A stretch of 64,000 nt of DNA from the NCBI RefSeq assembly GCF_036226765.1, contig NZ_CP109017.1:6325001-6389000 (forward strand), read 5' to 3'. Positions 49,955 to 58,360 of the stretch are shown one piece after another. The notes under the pieces were generated by a model. The model did not search any database, was not told where the DNA came from, and saw only the letters and a list, made by a program, of their open reading frames with translations. Source of the DNA: Streptomyces sp. NBC_00670. Lineage in GTDB: Bacteria; Actinomycetota; Actinomycetes; Streptomycetales; Streptomycetaceae. Each line of letters begins with the position of its first letter. Within the stretch, counting starts at the first letter, position 1. The position numbers and the translations under genes were made by a program.

Positions 49955-50821
49955 TCAGCCCCTCCCCACCATGCCCGCCGGAAACGCCCCCGCCGCCAGC
50001 ACCCGCCCCGCCAACTCCCCGGCCAGTTCGGTCAACCGCCCGACCCCCGCCGCCCCCAGATGCTCGTACGGCCCCCGGTCAAGGCGGTCCGTCTCCACCT
50101 CGATCTCCCGCCGCAGGGCGACCCCGGCCCCGGTCAGCTCCCCGTCCCCGTCGAGCAGCCCCCGCCCGCGCAGCCGTCCGACCGCCGCCTCCCAGTCCTC
50201 CCGCTTCCAGCCCCGCGTGCCCAGCGCCCACTTCGGCGCCATGCCCTTGCCGGTCGCGGTATGGCTGACCAGGGCCTCGACCGGGTCCAGCTCCGCGGCC
50301 AGCAACACCGCCAGATGACCGTCACCGCGGTGCTCGCGCAGCAGCGTCGCCGCGTGCCAGAGCGCGAGATGCGGTTCCTCCGGCACCGGCAGCCCGGCGT
50401 GCGCCGCGTACAGGGGGCGTGCGACCGGCGTACACGCCTCCGCGGCCCGCAGCGCCAGCTCCGCCGCCTCGGCCACCTCCTTCGCGGTGCGCACCTCCTC
50501 GCCCAGCAGCCGCCGCAGCGTCGCGTCGACGGCACGCACGCGTGCTGCCAGCACCACGGCGGGGGAGGCGGCCTCCCAGACGGCCGGCACATGCCGCGCC
50601 ACCAGACCGGGCCGGAAGTTGTAGAACGCGGCGGTCACCACCCCGGCGCCCACCGCACCCATCGCCGCCGCGCGTGCCGCGAGATAGGCGGCCGCCGGGT
50701 CCCCGACCCCCACCGCGGCCAGCTCCCGCCCCAGGTCCGGCGAGAAGTAGTGCGTCGAGTGCAGCGGGTTGAGCACGTTGTGGCAGCGCCGCCCGGCGCG
50801 CTCCGGAAGAGAAGAGGTCAT
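49955..50821 (-). CDS. SCO6745-family protein
   Basis: 288 residues, all-helical, beginning LPERAGRRCHNVLNPLHSTHYFSPDLGREL, which is the family's conserved start. Middle section AAFYNFRPGLVARHVPAVW; the C-terminal section (WEAAVGRLRGRGLLDGDGELTGAGVALR, in parts) resembles a winged-helix. The family is restricted mainly to actinomycetes, without known function. Divergent from the GlxA-type regulator; the palindrome ACTGGTCAGT stands 16 bp before its start. Confidence 0.82.
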   Translation of the reverse strand: MTSSLPERAGRRCHNVLNPLHSTHYFSPDLGRELAAVGVGDPAAAYLAARAAAMGAVGAGVVTAAFYNFRPGLVARHVPAVWEAASPAVVLAARVRAVDATLRRLLGEEVRTAKEVAEAAELALRAAEACTPVARPLYAAHAGLPVPEEPHLALWHAATLLREHRGDGHLAVLLAAELDPVEALVSHTATGKGMAPKWALGTRGWKREDWEAAVGRLRGRGLLDGDGELTGAGVALRREIEVETDRLDRGPYEHLGAAGVGRLTELAGELAGRVLAAGAFPAGMVGRG

Positions 50822-50836
50822 GTCCGGAGGTTACCG

Positions 50837-50846
50837 ACTGGTCAGT
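50837..50846. promoter_or_regulatory. palindrome ACTGGTCAGT before the SCO6745-like gene
   Basis: Arms ACTG and CAGT with GT between, 16 bp upstream of the minus-strand start. Such sites are frequent TetR-type operators; the bound protein is unknown. Confidence 0.35.
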
Positions 50847-50948
50847 ACGTACGGAAGCCGGCAGGGTCCCCGGGGCCGGAACCGATGGCAGGAAAGGTGG
50901 GGTACTCGTCATTGCGGCCGTCGACGGCCGCCGCCCACAATCGTGAGC

Positions 50949-51902
50949 ATGCGAAACGTCCTGGTCGTCCTCTTCGACCGTGTGCAGAGCCTCGACGTCA
51001 CCGGCCCGGTGGAGGTCTTCGCGGGCGCCGAGCAACACACCCCCGGGACCTACCGCCTCACCACCGCCTCCCTGGACGGCGCCCCCGTCCGCACCTCCTC
51101 CGGCCTCACCCTCGTCCCCGACCACGCCCTCGCCGACGTCCCCGACCCGGACACCCTGCTGGTTCCCGGCGGCGAGGGCACCCGCGCCCCCGACCCGGAC
51201 CTGCTCGCCTGGCTGCGCCACCACGGCCCCCGCGCCGGCCGCCTGGTCTCCGTCTGCACCGGCGCCCTGCTGCTCGCCGAGGCGGGTCTGCTGGAGGGCC
51301 ACCGGGCCACCACCCACTGGGCGTACTGCGACCGGCTCGCCCGCGAACACCCGGGCATCGACGTCGACCCCGACCCCATCTACGTCCGCGACGGACGCAT
51401 CGCCACCTCCGCCGGGGTCACCTCCGGCATCGACCTGGCGCTGGCCCTCGTCGAGGAGGACCTGGGCCGCGAGACCGCGCTCACCGTCGCGCGCCACCTC
51501 GTCGTCTTCCTGCGCCGCCCCGGCGGCCAGGCCCAGTTCAGCGCCCAGCTGGCCGCGCAGACCGCCCGGCGCGAGCCGCTGCGGGAGGTCCAACAGTGGA
51601 TCACCGAGCACCCCGGCGACGACCTCGGCGTCGACGCGCTCGCCGCCCGCGCCCGGCTCTCGCCCCGGCACTTCGCCCGTGCCTTCCGCGCCGAGACGGG
51701 TATGACCCCCGGCCGCTACGTCGACCGGGTCCGCCTCGAACACGCCCGGCGCCTGCTGGAGGACACCGCCGACGGGGTCGAGGAGGTCTCCCGCACCAGC
51801 GGCTACGGCACACCCGAGGCGATGCGCCGCGCCTTCGTCAAGGCGCTCGGCACGGCCCCCGCCGAGTACCGACGCCGCTTCCGCCCGGCGACGCGCCCCT
51901 GA
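50949..51902 (+). CDS. GlxA-type transcriptional regulator (DJ-1/PfpI plus AraC domains)
   Basis: 317 residues from ATG 50949. Residues 1-180 are a DJ-1/PfpI domain keeping the elbow Cys in VSVCTGALLLAEAGLL; residues about 215-317 are an AraC helix-turn-helix pair (VDALAARARLSPRHFARAFRAETGMTPGRYVDRVRLEHARRLLED, in parts). Likely activates nearby genes in response to a small molecule. The next gene, 71 nt downstream, encodes a free DJ-1 protein and may be its target or partner. Confidence 0.92.
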   Translation: MRNVLVVLFDRVQSLDVTGPVEVFAGAEQHTPGTYRLTTASLDGAPVRTSSGLTLVPDHALADVPDPDTLLVPGGEGTRAPDPDLLAWLRHHGPRAGRLVSVCTGALLLAEAGLLEGHRATTHWAYCDRLAREHPGIDVDPDPIYVRDGRIATSAGVTSGIDLALALVEEDLGRETALTVARHLVVFLRRPGGQAQFSAQLAAQTARREPLREVQQWITEHPGDDLGVDALAARARLSPRHFARAFRAETGMTPGRYVDRVRLEHARRLLEDTADGVEEVSRTSGYGTPEAMRRAFVKALGTAPAEYRRRFRPATRP

Positions 51903-51973
51903 GACCGCCACCGCTTTCCTACGGCCCCCCGACGCCACCACTCACGTCCCGCCCGCTCCCGAAAGGCACCCGC

Positions 51974-52609
51974 ATGCAGATCGCCGTCGTCCTCTTCGAC
52001 CGCTTCACCGCCCTCGACGCCGTCGGCCCCTACGAGACCCTCGGCCGGCTCCCGGGCGCGGAAACCGTGTTCGTCGCCGAGCAGGCGGGCCCCGTCCGCA
52101 ACGAGAGCGGCACCCTCGCGCTCACCGCCGACCGGGCCCTCGCCGAGGTCGCCCGCCCGGACCTCGTCGTCGTACCCGGCGGCCCCGGGCAGAGCGCGCA
52201 GATGGAGAACCCCGTCCTGCTCGACTGGCTGCGCGCCGCCGACGCCACCAGCGCCTGGACCACCTCCGTCTGCACCGGCTCCCTGCTGCTGGCCGCCGCC
52301 GGCCTGCTCCGGGGCCGCCGGGCCACCTCCCACTGGCTGGCGCTCAACGAGCTGAAGCGGTTCGGCGCCGAGCCGACGGGGGAGCGGGTGGTGACCGACG
52401 GCAAGTACGTCACCGCCGCCGGCGTCTCCTCCGGCATCGACATGGGCCTCACCCTGCTCGGCCGGATCGCGGGCGACGAGCACGCCCAGGCCGTCCAGTT
52501 GCTGACCGAGTACGACCCGCAGCCGCCCTACGACGCCGGATCACCGGAGAAGGCGCCCGCTCGCCTCGTCGAACGGCTGCGCGAGCGGAGCCGCTTCACT
52601 CAGGTGTAG
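51974..52609 (+). CDS. DJ-1/PfpI-family protein (isonitrile-hydratase-like)
   Basis: 211 residues from ATG 51974, GAAAGG upstream. Single DJ-1/PfpI domain with acid VGPYETLGRLPG and nucleophile elbow TTSVCTGSLLLAAAGLL. Its sequence parallels the N-terminal domain of the GlxA-type regulator encoded just before it, which suggests duplication. Family members include isonitrile hydratases and glutamine-amidotransferase-like proteins. Ends in a 14-bp overlap with the convergent enoyl-CoA hydratase gene. Confidence 0.88.
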   Translation: MQIAVVLFDRFTALDAVGPYETLGRLPGAETVFVAEQAGPVRNESGTLALTADRALAEVARPDLVVVPGGPGQSAQMENPVLLDWLRAADATSAWTTSVCTGSLLLAAAGLLRGRRATSHWLALNELKRFGAEPTGERVVTDGKYVTAAGVSSGIDMGLTLLGRIAGDEHAQAVQLLTEYDPQPPYDAGSPEKAPARLVERLRERSRFTQV

Positions 52610-53381
52610 TCACGGTCGTCCGGCCCGGTGTCTCCGGCGTCCAGGCGAAGTGCGGCTCCCGGCGCTCCAGGAACGCGGCGACGCCCTCCGCGGCGTCGCC
52701 GCTCGCGCGCGCCTGCGCGGTCCAGTGCGCGTCCCGGTCCGTGCGCCCGTCCGCGAACTCCTTCGCCGCGGCCTGGGTGAGCCGCGAGCGCGCGGCCAGG
52801 ACGGCGGTGAACTCCGCGACCCGCGCGTCGAGCGCGCCGGCCGGCAGCACCTCGTCGACCAGGCCCGTACGCAGCGCCCGCCCGGTGTCGATCAACTCGC
52901 CCGAGAACAGCAGGTACTTGGCGGTGGCCGGACCCACCAGCGCGGTCAGCCGCCGGGTCGCGGAGGACGGGTAGACGATGCCCAGCCTGGCCGGTGTCAC
53001 CCCGAACCGGGCGCCCTCCTCGGCGAACCGCAGATCGCAGGCGGCCGCCAGCTGCGCCCCGCCGCCCACGCAGTACCCCCGCACGGCGGCCAGCGTCGGC
53101 CCGGGGAAGGCGGCCAGCGCCTCCTCGGCCTCGACGGCGAGCCCCTGGGCCTCCTCCGGGGAGTCCCGCAGTCCGGTGAGGTCGGCGCCGGCGCAGAACG
53201 TGCCGCCCTCGCCGGTCAGCACCAGCACCCGTACGGCGGGATCGGCGGCCAGGCGGTCGAGCAGCGACGGCAGCGCCCGCCACATGCCGGCCGTCATGGC
53301 GTTGCGCCGGGCCGGATGGTGGAGGACGACGGTGGCGACCGGGCCGGTCACCCGGTGCAGCAGCTGGGGCTCCATGAGCAT
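52596..53381 (-). CDS. enoyl-CoA hydratase/isomerase family protein
   Basis: 261 residues from ATG 53381 (an in-frame ATG at 53375 is also possible). Crotonase fold: ARRNAMTAGMWRALPSLLDRLA, GGTFCAGADLTGLRDS (oxyanion hole) and VRGYCVGGGAQLAAACDLRFAEEGARFGVTPARLGI (in part). The usual second Glu of hydratases appears replaced in the VTPARLGIVYPSS segment, so isomerase, lyase or hydrolase activity is as likely as hydration. Single gene. Confidence 0.85.
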   Translation of the reverse strand: MLMEPQLLHRVTGPVATVVLHHPARRNAMTAGMWRALPSLLDRLAADPAVRVLVLTGEGGTFCAGADLTGLRDSPEEAQGLAVEAEEALAAFPGPTLAAVRGYCVGGGAQLAAACDLRFAEEGARFGVTPARLGIVYPSSATRRLTALVGPATAKYLLFSGELIDTGRALRTGLVDEVLPAGALDARVAEFTAVLAARSRLTQAAAKEFADGRTDRDAHWTAQARASGDAAEGVAAFLERREPHFAWTPETPGRTTVTTPE

Positions 53382-53410
53382 GACCGGATGGTATCCACCC
53401 GGCCACGGTG

Positions 53411-53467
53411 CGATCGGAAGCGGTCGGGAGGGCGCACGGGGCATGCGAGACCGATCGGAAGCCGTCG
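53411..53467. promoter_or_regulatory. 16-bp direct repeat in the divergent promoter region
   Basis: CGATCGGAAGCGGTCG (53411-53426) and CGATCGGAAGCCGTCG (53452-53467) differ at one base and lie 41 bp apart. A dyad GCTGA-N7-TCAGC follows at 53474-53490. Candidate regulator sites for the enoyl-CoA hydratase or HATPase gene. Confidence 0.35.
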
Positions 53468-53564
53468 ATACGTGCTGACTTGTGTTCAGCTTCTCGGTGG
53501 GGCGCGGTACGTTCCCAACACTCGACTCGTGGTGACAATCGAGCGCGAGGACGGCGACCGGACG

Positions 53565-54068
53565 ATGGACGACGCGGGGCGCGAGGCCGGCGGCCCACGC
53601 CCCGACGGCGGGGAGGCTCCCGAGGGCGGCAGACCGCCGGGAGCGCTGCCCTACGAGGGGGTGTGGCGGTTCACCGCGCCCGCCGTGGACGCCTCCGTGC
53701 CGCAGGCCCGGCGGGCCGTGCGGGACCTGCTGGCCCGGCAACGCGTGCCCGCCGCCGAGGACGTGGTCGACGGACTGCTGCTGATCGTCTCCGAACTGGC
53801 CACCAACGCGGTCCGGCACGCGGCGGTGCTCTCCCCGATGCTCGCCGTCGAGGTGGCCGTCGGCGCGGACTGGGTGCGCGTCTCCGTCGAGGACGAGCAC
53901 CCCTACCGGCCCACCGCCCTGGAGACCGACCACGGGCGCACCGGCGGACGCGGACTGCTGCTGGTGCGCGAGATCGCCCGGGAGGCGGGCGGGATGTGCG
54001 ACATGGCGCACACGGCGAGCGGCGGCAAGGTGATCTGGGCCACCCTGCCGCTGCGTCCGCTGCCGTAG
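53565..54068 (+). CDS. HATPase-type ATP-binding protein (anti-sigma/regulatory kinase)
   Basis: 167 residues from ATG 53565; GTG 53532 in frame, 11 codons earlier, is an alternative. N-terminal 30 residues disordered, then a histidine-kinase-like ATPase fold: LLLIVSELATNAVRHAAV (N-box), VSVEDEHPYRP and GGRGLLLVREIAREAGG (G-box). No sensor or membrane domain. This SpoIIAB/RsbW-like class is very numerous in Streptomyces and phosphorylates anti-sigma antagonists. Its cognate sigma factor is not adjacent. Confidence 0.88.
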   Translation: MDDAGREAGGPRPDGGEAPEGGRPPGALPYEGVWRFTAPAVDASVPQARRAVRDLLARQRVPAAEDVVDGLLLIVSELATNAVRHAAVLSPMLAVEVAVGADWVRVSVEDEHPYRPTALETDHGRTGGRGLLLVREIAREAGGMCDMAHTASGGKVIWATLPLRPLP

Positions 54069-54086
54069 TCCGTATGTCCTGCGGGG

Positions 54087-54680
54087 CTACCAGCCCGCGG
54101 AGTCGCCCGTCAGCTCCCGGACCGCCGGGCGGGCCGCGTCGAGCACGGTCATGAACCAGGAGGAGAAACGGTCCCGCGCGTGGCGCTCCGCCAGCTCCTC
54201 CGGCGTCACGAACGCGGTCGCGCCGACCTCCTCCGGATCCGGCCGCACCGGCGACTGCACCAGGCCCACGAAGAGGTGGTTGTACTCCTGCTCGACCAGC
54301 CCGGAGTCGGGGTCCGGGTGGTTGTAGCGGACGGTGCCCGCCTCGGCGAGCAGCGTCGGCGAGACGCCGAGCTCCTCGTACGTCCGCCGGGCCGCCGCCG
54401 CGAAGGGGGACTCGTCGGGGTACGGGTGGCCGCAGCACGTGTTGGACCACACGCCGGGTGAGTGGTACTTGCCGAGCGCGCGCTGCTGGAGCAGCAGCCG
54501 GCCCCGTTCGTCGAAGAGGAACACCGAGAACGCCCGGTGCAACTGCCCCGGCGGCTGATGGGCGGCGAGCTTCTCCGCGGTGCCGATCGTGGTGCCGTCC
54601 TCGTCCACCAGCTCCAGCATGATCGCTTCCGCGGTGCCGTTCGACGCACTGTGCGTCGCGGTGGCAGGTGTGATCGCCAT
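54087..54680 (-). CDS. idi: isopentenyl-diphosphate delta-isomerase, type I
   Basis: 197 residues from ATG 54680 (AAGG 6 nt upstream; an ATG two codons earlier also exists). Nudix-like fold with the active-site Cys in WSNTCCGHPYPDES, metal ligands in HRAFSVFLFDERGRLLLQQRA (in part) and the catalytic Glu in LVEQEYNHLFVG. Interconverts IPP and DMAPP for isoprenoids. No other isoprenoid gene is in the window; the downstream glycolipid operon may consume polyprenyl phosphate, but co-regulation is not evident. Confidence 0.95.
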   Translation of the reverse strand: MAITPATATHSASNGTAEAIMLELVDEDGTTIGTAEKLAAHQPPGQLHRAFSVFLFDERGRLLLQQRALGKYHSPGVWSNTCCGHPYPDESPFAAAARRTYEELGVSPTLLAEAGTVRYNHPDPDSGLVEQEYNHLFVGLVQSPVRPDPEEVGATAFVTPEELAERHARDRFSSWFMTVLDAARPAVRELTGDSAGW

Positions 54681-54829
54681 ACCCATCCTTCGCCTCGGTC
54701 TTCCAGCCCCAAGTCTGCCGTACGAATCCGGCACTCCCGGCACTTCACTGCCCCGCATGTCCCGTCGCCGCCGGGGGGGAAACCGGCCGCGGGGGCCTCG
54801 CGGACGGTCGCCCCGGCGGCCACCGGAAC

Positions 54830-54845
54830 GTGACCGGGCGGTCAC
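54830..54845. promoter_or_regulatory. dyad GTGACC-N4-GGTCAC between galE and idi
   Basis: Perfect 6-bp arms, extended by flanking ACCGG/CCGGT. Could be a hairpin terminator of galE (67 nt past its stop) or an operator upstream of idi. Confidence 0.4.
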
Positions 54846-54912
54846 CGGTTGTCGCCGTGAGTCCTGATCGTGCCCGGTGGCGGCGGCCGGGAACCGCCCC
54901 GCCGGGGCGCAC

Positions 54913-55896
54913 TCACCGGCGTGCCGCCGCCGGGTGGTGCAGCTGCCAGCCCTGCCAGGCCGACTCCACCATCTCGCGCATCCCGCGCCGGGCGCGCCAG
55001 TCCAGTTCGCGCGCGGCGCGCGCGGCGGACGCGACGGCGCGCGGGGCGTCGCCGGGGCGGCGCGGTTCGACGCGCGCCGGGGTGGCGTCGCCGGTGACCT
55101 CGCCGATGAGGGTGACCAGCTCGCGCACGGAGACGCCCTCGCCGCGGCCGATGTTCAGCGTCAGGTCGCCGGTCGCGGTGCCGGAGGAGAGCCGGCGGGT
55201 GGCGGCGAGGTGGGCCTCGGCGAGGTCCGCCACATGGATGTAGTCGCGGACGCAGGTGCCGTCCGGGGTGGGGTAGTCGTCGCCGAAGATCCGGGGGGCC
55301 TCGCCGCGGGTGAGGCGGTCGAAGACCATGGGGACGATGTTGAAGACGCCGGTGTCCGAGAGGACGGGGTCGCCGGCGCCGGCGACGTTGAAGTAGCGCA
55401 GGCAGGTCGTCGCGATGCCGTGCGCCCGGCCGGCGGCCCGGACCAGCCACTCGCCGGCGAGCTTCGTCTCGCCGTAGGGGTTCACGGGGGCGCAGGGGGT
55501 GTCCTCCGTGATGAGGTCCACGTCGGGGTTGCCGTAGACGGCGGCGGAGGAGGAGAAGAGGAACCGCTCGACGCCGGCGCCGGCGGCGGCGTCCAGGAGG
55601 GTGGCGAGGCCGCCGATGTTCTCCTGGTAGTAGCGGGCCGGCTCGGCGACGGATTCGCCGACCTGTTTGCGGGCGGCGAGGTGGACGATGCCGGTGACGG
55701 CGTGCTCGGAGAGCACGCGCTTGAGGAGGGGGGCGTCGAGGGAGGAGCCGGAGACGAGGGGGATGTCGGGGGGGAGGCGGTCGGGGACGCCGGCGGAGAG
55801 GTCGTCGAGGACGACGACGGGTTCGTTCGCGGTGGTCATGGCCCGGACCACGTGCGCCCCGATGTAACCGGCTCCGCCGGTGATCAGCCAGGTCAT
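54913..55896 (-). CDS. galE: UDP-glucose 4-epimerase
   Basis: 327 residues. Extended short-chain dehydrogenase: ITGGAGYIGAHVVRAM (NAD site), FSSSAAVYGNP (catalytic Ser), NPYGETKLAGEW (catalytic Tyr/Lys) and RYFNVAGAGDP. Interconverts UDP-glucose and UDP-galactose. It is not in a galactose-catabolic operon; the position next to a surface-glycolipid operon suggests it supplies UDP-galactose for glycosylation (inference). Confidence 0.93.
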   Translation of the reverse strand: MTWLITGGAGYIGAHVVRAMTTANEPVVVLDDLSAGVPDRLPPDIPLVSGSSLDAPLLKRVLSEHAVTGIVHLAARKQVGESVAEPARYYQENIGGLATLLDAAAGAGVERFLFSSSAAVYGNPDVDLITEDTPCAPVNPYGETKLAGEWLVRAAGRAHGIATTCLRYFNVAGAGDPVLSDTGVFNIVPMVFDRLTRGEAPRIFGDDYPTPDGTCVRDYIHVADLAEAHLAATRRLSSGTATGDLTLNIGRGEGVSVRELVTLIGEVTGDATPARVEPRRPGDAPRAVASAARAARELDWRARRGMREMVESAWQGWQLHHPAAARR

Positions 55897-55921
55897 GACG
55901 CCTCACCTTACGCCGGGGTCC

Positions 55922-56145
55922 GCGCCCCCGCCGCCCCTACCCTTCCCGTCCCTTCAAGGGGCTCCGCCCCTTGCACCCCGGGAGAGCTCGGGTGGGTGGG
56001 GTTTCGTCGGGGGGTGCGGGCGGGTGGGGACTTCTCGCGCAGTTCCCCGCGCCCCTTAAAAGCAGGGGCTCGGGCCTCCTGCGGCCGACCGCGCCTTCAC
56101 GCCCCCGGCAGGCCCCGGCCAACCCAGGGGCGCGGGGAACTGCGC
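55922..56145. repeat. type-B block, hairpin and type-A repeat, copy 8 (not at a gene end)
   Basis: Type-B block 55922-55952; hairpin CAAGGGGC-TCC-GCCCCTTG (55955-55973); type-A arms 56037-56056 and 56126-56145, both 20 bp and perfect. The orientation is that of a cassette following a plus-strand gene, yet galE starts leftward from here. Confidence 0.85.
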
Positions 56146-56379
56146 GACCAGCCACCAACCCACCCGCACCCGCCGACCCACCCGAACCCCCAACCCAGAA
56201 GGCGCTCCACCCCCGTGCCCCCGGCACCGAACCCCGGGCGAGCCCACCCACCCCCCCCCGCCGGCGGAGCCATTTCGTACGGTTCGCCCCGTGGGGCAAC
56301 CCCCCGGTTTGGAGCCCACCGCCCGTATCCCGCAAGATGATCGCGGTCAGGGGCGGTCGGCCGGTGGGGCGAGCCGCGT

Positions 56380-56422
56380 GTGAACACGCGGTGAACTCGC
56401 GCTTCCGGTCATCCGATAACCT
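56380..56422 (+). promoter_or_regulatory. PHO-box-like direct repeat with -10, promoter of the surface-glycolipid operon
   Basis: GTGAACACGCG and GTGAACTCGCG (56380-56401) are two direct 11-bp units; on the other strand each contains GTTCAC, the core of the Streptomyces PhoP site. GATAAC/TAACCT at 56415-56422 makes a -10 about 18 bp downstream, so the repeat occupies the -35 position, as at PhoP-activated promoters. The operon starts about 95 bp further on. Confidence 0.6.
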
Positions 56423-56518
56423 CTGCCGACACGTCGCCCCACCGGGCAGCACGCCCAGGGACGTACGGCGTCCCCTTTCATCGCGCACGCCCGCCGCGTG
56501 CCCGCGTCGGCCCAGGGA

Positions 56519-58360
56519 GTGAGTTCGCTGTCGACCGCCATCCTCACCGGACAGCCGGTACCCGGATCGTCGCTCGAGGGCGATCTGCGGTCCCTCGGCT
56601 TCGACGTGCGGGTCGCCTCGGACATCGGTGACGCCGAGGCCCTGCTCACCACCCTCCCCGCCGATCAGCGCGTCGCCCTCGTCGACGCCCGCTTCGTCGG
56701 CCACCCGCACGCCCTGCGGCTCGGCCTCACCGACCCCCGCTTCGACGCCGCCGCCCTCCCCGGCGCCGTCACCGCGCGCCCCGCCGCCCGCCAGGCGCTG
56801 ATCCGGGCCATGGCCGGCGCCCGCGCGGCCACCGCCGGGGCCACCGACCCCGGCGGCGCCACCGCCACCGTCGTCCTGGAGGAGCTGCCCGACCTTCCCG
56901 GGCGCCTGGCCGCCGGGCTGGACGCCGACGACGTCCCCGTGCACCGCCCCGAACTCGGCTCGCTCGTCGCCACCGTCCCCACCGACCCGCAGACCCGCAA
57001 CGAGGCCCGGCAGGCCGTCGCCGCCGTCGACGACGAGGCGATCCGGCTGAAGTCCGCCGTGAAGTCCCGCGACGGGTTCTTCACCACGCACTTCATCAGC
57101 CCCTACTCCCGCTACCTCGCCCGCTGGTGCGCCCGCCGCGGCCTGACCCCCAACCAGGTCACCACCGCCTCCCTGCTCACCGCGCTGATCGCGGCCGGCT
57201 GCGCGGCCACCGGCACCCGCCCCGGCTTCGTCGCCGCCGGCATCCTGCTGATCGCCTCGTTCGTCCTGGACTGCACCGACGGCCAGCTCGCCCGCTACTC
57301 GCTGCAGTACTCCACGCTCGGCGCCTGGCTCGACGCTACCTTCGACCGCGCCAAGGAGTACGCCTACTACGCCGGCCTCGCCCTCGGCGCCGCCCGCTCC
57401 GGCGGCCACGACGACGTATGGGCGCTCGCGCTCGGCGCCATGGTGCTCCAGACCTGCCGGCACGTCGTCGACTTCTCCTTCAACGAGGCCAACCACGACG
57501 CCGAGGCCAACACCAGCCCCACCGCCGCCCTCTCCGGCAAGCTCGACAGCGTCGGCTGGACCGTCTGGCTGCGCCGCATGATCGTGCTGCCGATCGGCGA
57601 GCGCTGGGCCATGATCGCCGTCCTCACCGCGGTCACCACCCCCCGCATCACCTTCGTCGTGCTGCTGATCGGCTGCGCCCTCGCCGCCCTCTACACCACC
57701 TCCGGGCGCGTCCTGCGCTCGCTGACCCGCAGGGCCCGCCGCACCGAACGCGCCGCCCGCGCGCTGGCCGACCTCGCCGACGCCGGACCGCTCACCGAGG
57801 CGCTGACCCCGGCCGTGCGCCGGGTCCCCGGCGGCGCCGCCCCGTTCCTCGCCGCCCTCGGCGGTGCCCTCGTCGTGATCGCCGCCGCCGTGTGGGGCGC
57901 GAGCTGGGCCACCGCGGCGTGCGCCGCCGTCTACGTGCTCACCTCCGCCGCCGCCGTCGTACGCCCCCTCACCGGCGCGCTCGACTGGCTCGTGCCGCCC
58001 TTCTTCCGCGCCGCCGAATACGGCACGATCCTCGTGCTCGCGGCCGAATCCGAGGTGAACGGGGCGCTGCCGGCGGCTTTCGGGCTGGTTGCGGCGGTCG
58101 CCTACCATCACTACGACACGGTGTACCGCATCCGCGGCAACGCCGGCGCGCCCCCGCGCCGGCTGGTGCGGGCGATCGGGGGGCACGACGGCAGGACCCT
58201 GCTCGTCGCCGTCCTCGCCGCGGCCCTCACCGCCACCGCTTTTCCCGTCGCGCTCACGGTCCTCGCCGTGGCCGTGGCACTCGTGGTGCTCGCCGAGAGC
58301 ATCCGCTTCTGGGTCTCCGCAGGAGCACCCGCCGTACACGATGAAGGAGAACCCGCATGA
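56519..58360 (+). CDS. CDP-alcohol phosphatidyltransferase fused to N- and C-terminal extra domains (DUF5941-like)
   Basis: 613 residues from GTG 56519 (GTG 56498 is an alternative). Residues 1-180: soluble domain of unknown function (ILTGQPVPGSSLEGDLRSLGF). Residues about 190-400: CDP-alcohol phosphotransferase with the complete motif from D251: DCTDGQLAR, then G, D and D in GAWLDATFD. Residues about 440-613: further membrane helices. The enzyme should move a phospho-alcohol from a CDP-activated donor to an alcohol in the membrane. First gene of a six- or seven-gene overlapping operon. The fusion may link donor recognition and transfer. Confidence 0.88.
   Translation: MSSLSTAILTGQPVPGSSLEGDLRSLGFDVRVASDIGDAEALLTTLPADQRVALVDARFVGHPHALRLGLTDPRFDAAALPGAVTARPAARQALIRAMAGARAATAGATDPGGATATVVLEELPDLPGRLAAGLDADDVPVHRPELGSLVATVPTDPQTRNEARQAVAAVDDEAIRLKSAVKSRDGFFTTHFISPYSRYLARWCARRGLTPNQVTTASLLTALIAAGCAATGTRPGFVAAGILLIASFVLDCTDGQLARYSLQYSTLGAWLDATFDRAKEYAYYAGLALGAARSGGHDDVWALALGAMVLQTCRHVVDFSFNEANHDAEANTSPTAALSGKLDSVGWTVWLRRMIVLPIGERWAMIAVLTAVTTPRITFVVLLIGCALAALYTTSGRVLRSLTRRARRTERAARALADLADAGPLTEALTPAVRRVPGGAAPFLAALGGALVVIAAAVWGASWATAACAAVYVLTSAAAVVRPLTGALDWLVPPFFRAAEYGTILVLAAESEVNGALPAAFGLVAAVAYHHYDTVYRIRGNAGAPPRRLVRAIGGHDGRTLLVAVLAAALTATAFPVALTVLAVAVALVVLAESIRFWVSAGAPAVHDEGEPA

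Larger units (their letters stand above)
55897..56518. other. 622-bp divergent region: terminator-type repeats, then promoter of the glycolipid operon
   Basis: From left: type-B block with hairpin, type-A repeat, about 190 bp of C-rich DNA without recognised signals (56150-56340), PHO-box-like repeat with -10, leader. The terminator-like repeats follow no gene end. No small ORF with ribosome binding site was found. Confidence 0.65.
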
